Assembly (NCBI GenBank): GCA_021443665.1
Contig: JABUTN010000005.1
Span: forward strand, 3,096-36,711
Length of the DNA: 33,616 nucleotides
Direction of reading: 5' to 3'
From: Bacteroidales bacterium
Lineage (GTDB): Bacteria > Bacteroidota > Bacteroidia > Bacteroidales > UBA932
Shown piece by piece: positions 8,616 through 17,697 of this stretch (within the stretch, counting starts at the first letter, position 1; every line of letters begins with the position of its first letter). The notes beneath the pieces were generated by a model. The model searched no databases. It saw nothing but the letters and a program-made list of their open reading frames with translations, and was not told where the DNA came from. The position numbers and the translations under genes were made by a program.

Positions 8616-9610
8616 ATCCTTCGTGCAGCGAAAAGTCTCAATAAAATTTCAAGCAGGAGCAGTGCCAGGGCGGCCAGGGCATAGCGCAGGTACAGTTCCG
8701 TATAAATCGGGAAGGAATCCACGCTCGTACGCACTTTCTCCATCTTGTTTATCTGGTCATAAATCTGCATCAGTTTGGTGTTGTCCGTGGCACGGAAATA
8801 CTCGCCGCCGGTGCTGGAGGCAATCTCCTCGAGGAGTTTCTCGTCTATCTCCACCTCCACATCCATCACCCTCACGCCGAATGCGGTCATCACCGGATAG
8901 GGGGCCGTGCCCATAGCGCCCACGCCTATGGTGTAAACCCTCACACCATATGTCTTGGCAATCTCAGCGGCCATCTGTGGAGTAATCTCGCCCCTGTTGT
9001 TCACACCGTCTGTGAGCAGGATGACCACCCTGCTCTTGGCCTGTGAGTCCTTCAGGCGGGCCACGGCGTTCGCCAGACCGTTGCCTATGGCCGTGCCGTC
9101 ATCTATGATTCCGCACTCCACCTCCTTCAGAAGGTTTATCAGGGTGGCGCGGTCTGTGGTCAGGGGAGACTGGGTATAACTCTCTCCCGCGAACACCACC
9201 ACTCCTATGCGGTCGGAGGGCCTCTGCGAGATGAACTCTATGGCAATGTTCTTGGCGGCCTCGATACGGTCGGGGTCGAAATCGCGGGCCAGCATACTCG
9301 TCGAAACGTCAAGTGCCAGCACTATGTCTATACCCTCCGTATCCACCTTTTCGAAGGTGTCACTGCTGCGGGGGCGCGCTATCGCCACTATCATCAGCGC
9401 CAGGGCCGCCAGGCGAAGCACAAAGGGAATATGGCGCAAAGAGCCGAATATGCGGTTGAGTCTGTGGCTCATAGGGGCAATGCCGGACACCCTCATCCAG
9501 GGTGTACTGCCCTTGTGCAACTGCCTGAACACGTAAAGGGCAATCAGGGGCAAGAGCGCAAACTCGAGCCACAGCACCCACGGATATTCAAAAAACACTC
9601 CCTCACTCAT
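8612..9610 (-). CDS. batA: BatA, VWA domain membrane protein
   Basis: VLALDVSTSMLARDFDPDRIEAAKNIA, N- and C-terminal TMs. Confidence 0.9.
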   Translation of the reverse strand: MSEGVFFEYPWVLWLEFALLPLIALYVFRQLHKGSTPWMRVSGIAPMSHRLNRIFGSLRHIPFVLRLAALALMIVAIARPRSSDTFEKVDTEGIDIVLALDVSTSMLARDFDPDRIEAAKNIAIEFISQRPSDRIGVVVFAGESYTQSPLTTDRATLINLLKEVECGIIDDGTAIGNGLANAVARLKDSQAKSRVVILLTDGVNNRGEITPQMAAEIAKTYGVRVYTIGVGAMGTAPYPVMTAFGVRVMDVEVEIDEKLLEEIASSTGGEYFRATDNTKLMQIYDQINKMEKVRTSVDSFPIYTELYLRYALAALALLLLEILLRLFAARRI

Positions 9611-10556
9611 TCTTCGGTTCCTCCTTTTGTTCCAGGGTCTGCATAAAAGTGTCGTTCACAAAGCGGACGGCAGTGGGAATCACTCCCTCGTTCTCCGCTT
9701 CGGAAGCGGTGTATTTGGCGAACTTGACCAGATCCGAAAGCGTGAACAAATCCTTCAGGGACTCGAAGCTCTCCGGACGGACATCCGCCTTAGACAGGTC
9801 CTCGAGAATCTCCGCGCTGGTGCGTTCCATAGACTGGATTGCAAACCTTTCCTCTATATATACCCTCATCGCATCGGTCACCTCGGTGTAGAACTGCTTC
9901 TGCTTGCCGTTCTGCCACAACTGGCTCCGGCGTGTCTTCTCCAGCGAACGGAGGGCGACTATATGGGCGGGGTCCTTTACGGTGTGGTGTCCGAGCAGGG
10001 ATTTCCCGGCCAGATGACGCTTTATCAGATATATCGCGAGGCCAGCCAGGGCTATTATCAGTAAAGCCAGTCCTATCCATGGAAGGGTTTCCCTGAAGGT
10101 GACGGGATAGGTGAGCTGGCCCTTGAGGTCGTGCATCTCGAAGGTTGTGGTGTCGATGTCAAAACTCTGCACATACAGGGGCAGAGCTTGCATCCTGATG
10201 GTGTCCACAAGTTCCTCCCCATTGTAGAAATACACCATCACGGGGGGAATCACATATACTCCCGAGTCGAAACTGGTGATGGTGGCGCGGGTGGTGAAAT
10301 TGGCGAAATCCTTCTTTACCTTCAGAGTATCGACCTTGAAATCCCCTATCAGTTCCACTCCGGGAGTCACATAGCCGGACATGGTGTCTATGTGGATGCG
10401 CATCCCCTTGGGAGCCTGGATGCGGGAACTCCACTCCACCTGATCGCCTATGAGTATGCTGTCACGGCTCAGGCGGGTTTCCACAATCTGCTGCGCCCCC
10501 AGCCGGAGGGCGAAGGCAGACAAGATTGTCATTATGACTGCAAACCTGCGTATCAT
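9603..10556 (-). CDS. BatD-like/DUF4381-like membrane protein of the Bat operon
   Basis: Signal peptide, beta-rich domain, TM (WIGLALLIIALAGLAIYLI), soluble tail; lies between DUF58 and batA. Confidence 0.65.
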   Translation of the reverse strand: MIRRFAVIMTILSAFALRLGAQQIVETRLSRDSILIGDQVEWSSRIQAPKGMRIHIDTMSGYVTPGVELIGDFKVDTLKVKKDFANFTTRATITSFDSGVYVIPPVMVYFYNGEELVDTIRMQALPLYVQSFDIDTTTFEMHDLKGQLTYPVTFRETLPWIGLALLIIALAGLAIYLIKRHLAGKSLLGHHTVKDPAHIVALRSLEKTRRSQLWQNGKQKQFYTEVTDAMRVYIEERFAIQSMERTSAEILEDLSKADVRPESFESLKDLFTLSDLVKFAKYTASEAENEGVIPTAVRFVNDTFMQTLEQKEEPKNE

Positions 10557-11446
10557 GATCTGTTCTTGAACAAAGCCACAATGGCCTTTACATAATCCTG
10601 GTCGGTGCCGACGCTCACATTATCAACCTTGTATCTGCGGAGCGTCACCAGACACTCCTCGAGTTCCCTCCTGCGGCACTCCTCATAGTGGTCGCGCACT
10701 GCGGCAAGGGAAGTGTTGATCCACATCCTTTTGCCCGTCTCCGCATCACATACCTGGAACATTCCGACATCGGGCAGACTGCGCTCGCGGGGATCGTACA
10801 CGTTTATCACCGATATGTCGTGACGTCCCACCACAATCTTGAGCGCCTCTTCCCAGCGGGGTTGTCCGTTCTGGTCGGCATCCATCATATCAGAAAGCAG
10901 GAAGGCCGTGCAGCGCCTCTTTATTGCGTTGGTAAGGTAGCGCAGGGCCTCGCCGATGTCCGTGCCCGCCTCCTGCGGCTCGAACTCCAGAAGTTCGCGG
11001 ATGATGCGCAGCAGATGGGTGCGACCCTTCTTTGGAGGGATGAATTTCTCCACCTTCGAACTGAAGAAAAGCGCTCCCACCTTGTCGTTGTTGATCGATG
11101 CCGAGAAGGCAAGGCTCGCCGCAATCTCTGCCATAAGTTCCTTCTTGGTCTTGCCGGCTGTACCGAACAGGCGCGAACGGCTCACGTCTATCAGCAGCAC
11201 CACCGTCAGTTCCCTTTCCTCCTCAAAAACCTTGATATAGGGGCTGCGGAGGCGTGCGGTGACGTTCCAGTCCATATTGCGCACATCGTCGCCCCACTGG
11301 TATTCGCGCACTTCGCTGAATGCCATACCGCGTCCCTTGAACGCGGAATGGTACTCACCGGCGAAGATTTGATGCGACAGACCGCGGGTCTTGATCTCAA
11401 TCTTCCGGACCTTCTTCAGTAACTCGTTGCTTGACCGGCTGTCCAT
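10553..11446 (-). CDS. DUF58 domain protein
   Basis: GRGMAFSEVREYQWGDDVRNMDWNVTARLRSPYIKVFEEERELTVVLLIDVS. Confidence 0.92.
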   Translation of the reverse strand: MDSRSSNELLKKVRKIEIKTRGLSHQIFAGEYHSAFKGRGMAFSEVREYQWGDDVRNMDWNVTARLRSPYIKVFEEERELTVVLLIDVSRSRLFGTAGKTKKELMAEIAASLAFSASINNDKVGALFFSSKVEKFIPPKKGRTHLLRIIRELLEFEPQEAGTDIGEALRYLTNAIKRRCTAFLLSDMMDADQNGQPRWEEALKIVVGRHDISVINVYDPRERSLPDVGMFQVCDAETGKRMWINTSLAAVRDHYEECRRRELEECLVTLRRYKVDNVSVGTDQDYVKAIVALFKNRS

Positions 11447-11449
11447 CTG

Positions 11450-12445
11450 TTAAGGAACTTCCACTGCATTGAGTATGTCGCTTATGATGGCTTCGGAGCT
11501 GATGTTCTCCGCCTCCGCCTCGTAAGTGAGGCCGATACGGTGGCGAAGCACCTCATAGCAGACGGCCCTCACGTCCTCGGGAATCACATAGCCGCGGCGA
11601 TGTATGAAGGCGTAGGCCTTGGACGCCATTGCAAGCGATATGGAGGCACGGGGCGATCCGCCGTAGGCGATAAGGTCCTTCAGTTTGCCCAGACCATAGG
11701 CCTCGGGGGTGCGGGTGGCATAGACTATATCCACGATGTATCTCTCTATCTTCTCATCCATATACACCTGACGCACCACCTCGCGAGCCCTGACTATGTC
11801 CTCGGGCTTCACAACGGGATTGGGCTCGGGAAACTCGCCCGAGTTGTTCATACGGATGATGAGTTTCTCCTCCTCTTTCTTGGGGTAACTTACCACCACC
11901 TTGAGCATGAAACGGTCCACCTGGGCCTCGGGCAGAGGATAGGTGCCTTCCTGCTCGATGGGGTTCTGAGTGGCCATCACCAGGAAAGGGTTGGGGAGTT
12001 TGAAGGTCTCGTCACCGATGGTCACCTGCTTCTCCTGCATAGCCTCCAGAAGGGCTGACTGAACCTTGGCGGGGCTTCGGTTGATCTCATCCGCAAGGAT
12101 GAAGTTGGCGAAGATGGGGCCTTTCTTGATCTGGAACTGCTCACTCTTCTGGGAATAGATCAGGGTACCGATGACATCGGCCGGGAGCAGGTCGGGTGTG
12201 AACTGGATACGGTTGAACTGAGCGCTGACGCATTTGGCAAGGGTGTTGATGGCAAGGGTCTTTGCCAGACCGGGCACACCTTCGAGCAGAATGTGGCCGC
12301 CACTGAGCAGGCCTATCATCAGGTTCTCGATGAGATGTTTCTGTCCCACAATGACCTTGTTCATCTCCATCGTGAGGATGTCCACAAACGAACTCTCAAG
12401 CTGTATTTTCTCGTTCAACTCTTTGATATTGACTGTGTTGTCCAT
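11450..12445 (-). CDS. MoxR-family AAA+ ATPase
   Basis: GGHILLEGVPGLAKTLAINTLA, RIQFTPDLLPADVIGT, LADEINRSPAKVQSALLEAMQEKQVTIG. Confidence 0.95.
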   Translation of the reverse strand: MDNTVNIKELNEKIQLESSFVDILTMEMNKVIVGQKHLIENLMIGLLSGGHILLEGVPGLAKTLAINTLAKCVSAQFNRIQFTPDLLPADVIGTLIYSQKSEQFQIKKGPIFANFILADEINRSPAKVQSALLEAMQEKQVTIGDETFKLPNPFLVMATQNPIEQEGTYPLPEAQVDRFMLKVVVSYPKKEEEKLIIRMNNSGEFPEPNPVVKPEDIVRAREVVRQVYMDEKIERYIVDIVYATRTPEAYGLGKLKDLIAYGGSPRASISLAMASKAYAFIHRRGYVIPEDVRAVCYEVLRHRIGLTYEAEAENISSEAIISDILNAVEVP

Positions 12446-12479
12446 ATATTGTATTTTTAACGCGCAAATATACTAAAAA

Positions 12480-13214
12480 TTAATACTCTATCTCCCACAA
12501 AAACAGCCCCCGGGCCGGGGCGCTCTGCGAGGCGGCACAGCGGTTGTGAGCGGCAATAATCGCGCCAAAGTTCTCAAGTTTCAGATGCCCTCTGCCGATA
12601 TCCACCAAAGTGCCCACTATGGAGCGCACCATATTCCTCAGGAAGCGGTTGGCACGTATCTCGAAATACATCCCGTCCCCGCAAGGCACGAACTCCGCCT
12701 TCGTGACCGTGCAGACGGAAGAGGAACTGTTGCCGTGCAGTTTTTCGAAAGAACTGAAATCCTGTTCTCCCAGCAGGGCGGACGCGGCCCTGTTCATCAG
12801 GCCGATGTCCAGACTCCAGCGGCACAACCAGGAGGAGTCCTGCAGGAAAGGGTCCTTCCCGAAATGCAGGAAATAGCGGTAGCAGCGTTCCCTGGCGCTG
12901 AACCTTGCGTGCATCGCCTCATCCACGGGCTCGATGGAGGCAATGGCTATATCGGCGGGCAGCAACGCATTGAGTTTGTGGCAGGCAAGGGCCGTATCCA
13001 ACGGCTCGCTCCAGTCGAAATGCGCCACATAGCTCTTAGCGTGAACCCCGGCGTCGGTGCGTCCGCAGCCTACAATCTCCACCCGGGAGCGTCCGCCGTT
13101 GAGCAGGGCGGCCAGAGCCTTCTCTATTTCGCCCTGTACAGACACGGCATTGTCCTGAATCTGCCAGCCACTATATGCGCTGCCCCGGTATGAGAGATGG
13201 AGGAAATACCTCAT
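12480..13214 (-). CDS. truA: tRNA pseudouridine(38-40) synthase
   Basis: MRYFLHLSYRGSAYSGWQIQ...GCGRTDAGVHAKSYVAHFD...FLRNMVRSIVGTLVDIG. Confidence 0.95.
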   Translation of the reverse strand: MRYFLHLSYRGSAYSGWQIQDNAVSVQGEIEKALAALLNGGRSRVEIVGCGRTDAGVHAKSYVAHFDWSEPLDTALACHKLNALLPADIAIASIEPVDEAMHARFSARERCYRYFLHFGKDPFLQDSSWLCRWSLDIGLMNRAASALLGEQDFSSFEKLHGNSSSSVCTVTKAEFVPCGDGMYFEIRANRFLRNMVRSIVGTLVDIGRGHLKLENFGAIIAAHNRCAASQSAPARGLFLWEIEY

Positions 13215-13219
13215 AGGCC

Positions 13220-16153
13220 TTACTTGCAATACTCTTTGTAGTAATCTATGTTATATGCATTCAGCTGTTCCTCGTACTTGTCCAGCTTGCTGTTGGACAG
13301 CCAGGGCACATAGCCGTCAACGAGGCCGGCCTCATAGAGTCCGCGGATTTCCTTTTCCAGGTTCTCCGCATCATAGTCGATGCCGTTGCTGTCCACGTGC
13401 TTCATCACGTGATAGGCCTGCACCCAGGTGCGCACCTTGGCGGGGGTGGGACATTTCTTCTGGCCCGCCTGCACCCTCAGGCCCCACTGGTACATAATCT
13501 CATAGGGATGGTTCCAGGGCTTCTTGACACCATAATAGTTGTCGGCGAAATGATCGGGATAGGGCATTCCGCAGATTACATCGCAGACATTGGAGATTGC
13601 GGGCCAGTACTGGCCGTATCCTGTGGTATAGCCTCCGTTGGCTGACTCCCCGAACACATCGATTGACACATATACCCCTTCCCCGTGCAGCTGGTCGCAG
13701 GCATAGCGCACGAAGCACTGCACAGCCTGGACCTTGCTCTCCCCGTAGATGTTGCGATAGTCTATGAACTCCTCTATGGAAGTGACCTTGTCGGGGAAAC
13801 GCACATAATCGAAGTTTATCTCATCGAAACCGAATTCGCGGACAATCTCCTTCGCGAGGGCGACGTTATACTCCCACACCCTGCGGCTGTACGCGCTGGG
13901 CCAGTAGGACTTGTTGTGGAAGAATGCCTTGCCGTCACGTTTATCCATCAAGGCGCATTGGGGATTGTCCTCCACGAAATAACTGTCCTTGAAGCAGGTG
14001 ATGCGGCCGACCACCCAAAAGCCGGCCTCGTGGAGTTTGCGCACCGCCTCGCGGTAAAACCTGGCATTGTCGGGAGCCTTGCGGTAACTGGTGGGCGAGT
14101 AGGTCTTCATCGCCTGAGCCTTGAAGCCGGGGGCCGTATTGTCCTTGATATCTATGACAAAAGTGTTTATCTTGGTCTTTTTCGCGAATTCAATGTACTC
14201 GTCTATGCGGCCGACCTTGGTGCAGTTGAGATACAGCCCGTAGCAGGACTGGGGCATCCTACGGCCCTCGAACTGCGGCTTCTCGACGGGGTAGTAGTCA
14301 CAGCCGTCAGCCCTGCCGCCGCCAAACTTGTCCTTTGCGGCGCTGTGCAGGGTGTCGTAATGCTCCGCCCTGTAGTTCTGAAGAGAAGCCAGACTGTCCT
14401 GGCAGGTGTATCTTCCGGCGATGACGGCAGTGGGGAAGTTCTTGTCCTTCATCTCGATGGTGTAGGTCACCACCCGTCCCTTCGCATCAAGTGTGTCGAA
14501 GCCCGCCACCAGCAGAGAAGAGCCCTTACCGGCAAAACCCGCAACGCGATGGTCTCCACCGGCCGCCGTCATTACCGTGGAAGTGCGCACAAACACCTTC
14601 TTCTCCAGAACGGTGCTGTGGTAGTCCTCCACTACAGAGGTCTTGTCCACATAGCCCTTAAACTCATCCGTCTCCACCCAGGCATAGTCTTTCTTGTTGA
14701 GTTTACACTCCCTTTCCGGGAAAACGAGGACCTTCGAGCCCCTCAGCAGCAGCGTATCGCAGACTCGGAGTGATTTTTCTTTCGCATCGATGGCGTATGT
14801 GGCCACATCCGGGCTGTCGGATGCAAGGTAGGCCTCCACCCGAGGCTCTTCCTCGTCAGGAGTCCGGCCGCAGGAGGCAAAGGATACAAGGCTCAGGGCT
14901 ATGGGAATAAGCAGCATCCCCGCCCTACCCTTTTGGAAGAAAGAACTGATATATTTGAACATTACAAAAAGGAATAACACAATCAGGATGGCCGCCTGCA
15001 GACCGACACCGCGCCTTATGTTTCTATATACAATCTCCTCATCCGCCGAGCCGTTGATGAAAGCCCTCGTGTCCCTGGGCTCCACAAAACCGCTCGCCAC
15101 CTTTGCCACCACAATGCCCTCGTTGAGATACAGGAACCCCCCGTTGGAGCGCATCATCGCTATTAGGGTGCGGTAATCGGAAAAACCGAGTTCGACCGAG
15201 CTGAGACCATAGGCATTCAGACTGGAATCCACCTGCTCATCCATCGAGGGCAGCAGAATCATAAAATATCCGCCGCAGGCGACCACACTGTCCCTGACCA
15301 TGGCTATTTCCCGCCAGGCGGACTCCGCCAGACCTTGTGGATTGCGCACAACCGACATAATCAGCGGGTACTTGAGCATCAGGAGTTCTTCGGTAATGTC
15401 GTTATCCATATGGTCAGTCACCCTCATCTGGAAAGGCGGCTTCTCGAAAAGCGTGCGCTTGTGGGCATTCACGGTATGGGATTCCTCAAAAGTCCAGCTC
15501 TCGTCCGGAAGATTATCCAAAGTGAATTCCCTGCTCTCACCGTCCTTGGAATAGGTGAAGACGGTCTCGAATTCATTTGCGTCACGGGCGTCTTCCAACT
15601 GGACCATAAGATTGGAGCCGACCGAATAGGGGCCGAAATCGATGGCCGGGGCCGTCAGATATATGCTTGTGCAGAAAATCAGGGCCAGCACGGAAAATAT
15701 GATAATCACCCTCATTTCCCAGCGGGGGGTGGAAACGGTGCGGAAACGCTTGCGGTACAAGAAAATGCATATGCTCATCAGCAGCAGAATCACATTCTTC
15801 CAGAATGTCTCCCAGGGGGTGAGGTATATCGCCTCTCCGAAACAGCCGCAGTCCGACACGGGCTCCCCTATTGCCATATACAGCGCGAAGCCGGTATAGA
15901 GGACCATCATCACCATTGTCACTATGGACACAATCCTGATATGCACCCTCATCCAGATGGCAAGGCCCAGCACTATCTCAGCCGTGCTGAGGACTATCGA
16001 CGCCGCGGGCGACAGCGTCTGCAGAAAAGGATAGTGAAGCAAATCGGAAATCTTGAGGGCAAAGCCGACGGGGTCCACGAACTTCGTCACGCCCGAAACT
16101 ATGAAAACCGCTCCCAATAAAAAGCGGAATATGAACATCAGAAACCTTATCAT
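13220..16153 (-). CDS. Fusion: DoxX/MauE-like membrane protein + SH3-like + DUF4015-type putative glycosidase
   Basis: N-terminal GAVFIVSGVTKFVDPVGFALKI...DCGCFGEAIYLTPWETF; internal MLLIPIALSLVSFASCG; C-terminal INTFVIDIKDNTAPGF...FDEINFDYVRFPD. Confidence 0.8.
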   Translation of the reverse strand: MIRFLMFIFRFLLGAVFIVSGVTKFVDPVGFALKISDLLHYPFLQTLSPAASIVLSTAEIVLGLAIWMRVHIRIVSIVTMVMMVLYTGFALYMAIGEPVSDCGCFGEAIYLTPWETFWKNVILLLMSICIFLYRKRFRTVSTPRWEMRVIIIFSVLALIFCTSIYLTAPAIDFGPYSVGSNLMVQLEDARDANEFETVFTYSKDGESREFTLDNLPDESWTFEESHTVNAHKRTLFEKPPFQMRVTDHMDNDITEELLMLKYPLIMSVVRNPQGLAESAWREIAMVRDSVVACGGYFMILLPSMDEQVDSSLNAYGLSSVELGFSDYRTLIAMMRSNGGFLYLNEGIVVAKVASGFVEPRDTRAFINGSADEEIVYRNIRRGVGLQAAILIVLFLFVMFKYISSFFQKGRAGMLLIPIALSLVSFASCGRTPDEEEPRVEAYLASDSPDVATYAIDAKEKSLRVCDTLLLRGSKVLVFPERECKLNKKDYAWVETDEFKGYVDKTSVVEDYHSTVLEKKVFVRTSTVMTAAGGDHRVAGFAGKGSSLLVAGFDTLDAKGRVVTYTIEMKDKNFPTAVIAGRYTCQDSLASLQNYRAEHYDTLHSAAKDKFGGGRADGCDYYPVEKPQFEGRRMPQSCYGLYLNCTKVGRIDEYIEFAKKTKINTFVIDIKDNTAPGFKAQAMKTYSPTSYRKAPDNARFYREAVRKLHEAGFWVVGRITCFKDSYFVEDNPQCALMDKRDGKAFFHNKSYWPSAYSRRVWEYNVALAKEIVREFGFDEINFDYVRFPDKVTSIEEFIDYRNIYGESKVQAVQCFVRYACDQLHGEGVYVSIDVFGESANGGYTTGYGQYWPAISNVCDVICGMPYPDHFADNYYGVKKPWNHPYEIMYQWGLRVQAGQKKCPTPAKVRTWVQAYHVMKHVDSNGIDYDAENLEKEIRGLYEAGLVDGYVPWLSNSKLDKYEEQLNAYNIDYYKEYCK

Positions 16154-16830
16154 CCCAGATACCCGTTTATCAGTGCCGCTATCTTTTCAAAAATCACATC
16201 CTCGGGGAGCATCCCGCCTTCTTCGTCCGAGCAGTCTATCCGCACGAAACGGCTGTCCTTGCCGCACTGGTCGAGGTAGGCATCCCTGACCCTTCTCTGG
16301 AAATCCATATCCGCCTCGTGTATGTCATCCTTGCCCTGAAGGTAGTCCCTGTCCGTACCTGAGCGCTGGGCGCTCAGTTTGGAGCCGACAAAACTAAGTG
16401 GCACATCGAGAAAGATGTTGAGTTCCGGCTGCGGGATGAGGAATTTCCCGTACTCCGACTCGAAGATCCACGACCTCAGACGCTCCCTCGCCACGGGGTC
16501 CGCCACCTTTGCGCATTGGAATGCGATGTTGGAATACACATAGCGGTCCAACAAGACCACATCTCCCTGCGAGAGCCATTCCCTTATCTGCGGGGCGGCA
16601 TCCCGCCGGTCCTCCGCATACAGCAGGGCCACAATCTGGGGATCCACCTTGTCGTTGGGGCCGTAATCGCCGCGCAGAAAGGCGGAAATCATCTCACCTA
16701 CAACGGGGGCGTCATATCTCGGGAAATGTATGTAGCGCAGGGACAGCCCGCGTTCACAAATGTACTCCCTGACCTTCCGGACCTGCGTGGACTTACCGCT
16801 GCCGTCCAGACCTTCTATTACAATCAACAT
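16150..16830 (-). CDS. tmk: Thymidylate kinase
   Basis: Start MLIVIEGLDGSGKSTQ; LLDRYVYSNIAFQCAK. Confidence 0.92.
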   Translation of the reverse strand: MLIVIEGLDGSGKSTQVRKVREYICERGLSLRYIHFPRYDAPVVGEMISAFLRGDYGPNDKVDPQIVALLYAEDRRDAAPQIREWLSQGDVVLLDRYVYSNIAFQCAKVADPVARERLRSWIFESEYGKFLIPQPELNIFLDVPLSFVGSKLSAQRSGTDRDYLQGKDDIHEADMDFQRRVRDAYLDQCGKDSRFVRIDCSDEEGGMLPEDVIFEKIAALINGYLG

Positions 16831-16853
16831 AATCTCGGATTCGCTGTAATTGT

Positions 16854-16861
16854 TATCTTTG
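16854..16861 (+). promoter_or_regulatory. -7 element TATCTTTG upstream of folP
   Basis: Matches TAnnTTTG, ~14 nt before the folP ATG; no clear -33 box. Confidence 0.4.
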
Positions 16862-16875
16862 CATAAATCTCGCAA

Positions 16876-17697
16876 ATGTACGAAAAAAACACCAGCAAGC
16901 CCCAAATAATGGGAATAATCAACCTCACCGACGACTCATTCTGGAGCGGGTCGAGGGCGAACACGCGCGATGCCGTCCGCGATAAAGCCGCAAAGATGAT
17001 TGCCGAAGGCGCCCACATCCTTGACCTTGGGGCCTGCAGCACGAGACCTGGCTCCCGCCCCGTGCCTCCCAATACCGAGAAAGAGCGCATCCTTATGGGC
17101 CTGGATGCTGTGCGCAGCGTTTCGGAAACCGTAGCCCTGAGCATAGATTCCTACCGCAGCGAGGTCATCCGTTCCGCCGTTTCCCGCTTCGGTCCCGTCA
17201 TCGCAAACGACATCTCGGCCGGTGAGGACGACCCCGACATGCTCCCGATGGTGGCGGAAATGGGGCTTGAGTACATCGCAATGCACAAGAGGGGGACTCC
17301 CGAAACGATGCAGTCGCTCTGCCGATACGATGATGTCGTGGCACAAGTCTGCGACTACTTCAGGGCCTTCGCCGAAAAGGCCCGCACCGCCGGACTTCGC
17401 GAAGACTGGATTCTGGACCCCGGCTTCGGATTCGCGAAGACACCGCAGCAGTGTTACGAGATGATTGAGCGGCTGGAGGAATTCACAAGCCTCGGCCAAC
17501 GGGTGCTTGTCGGCATCTCCCGCAAAAGTTTCATTTACCGCAGTCTGGGCTGTGGGCCGGAAGGGGCTCTGGAGGAGACATCCCGTCTTCACGCCATAGC
17601 CCTGAAAAAGGGAGCCTCTTTGTTCAGGGTGCACGATGTTTCGGAAATAATCAGTACATTTGCCCTGCTAAAAACAAAACAGAACACCCTATGCTGA
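16876..17697 (+). CDS. folP: Dihydropteroate synthase
   Basis: KPQIMGIINLTDDSFWSGSR...ILDLGACSTRPGS...NDISAG...WILDPGFGFAKT..QCYEMI...VGISRKSFI. Confidence 0.92.
   Translation: MYEKNTSKPQIMGIINLTDDSFWSGSRANTRDAVRDKAAKMIAEGAHILDLGACSTRPGSRPVPPNTEKERILMGLDAVRSVSETVALSIDSYRSEVIRSAVSRFGPVIANDISAGEDDPDMLPMVAEMGLEYIAMHKRGTPETMQSLCRYDDVVAQVCDYFRAFAEKARTAGLREDWILDPGFGFAKTPQQCYEMIERLEEFTSLGQRVLVGISRKSFIYRSLGCGPEGALEETSRLHAIALKKGASLFRVHDVSEIISTFALLKTKQNTLC

Noticed and set aside
12465-12472. Full promoter for the MoxR gene
   Set aside because: TATATTTG matches the -7 box, but the nearest upstream TTTG is about 25 nt away; kept below feature threshold.
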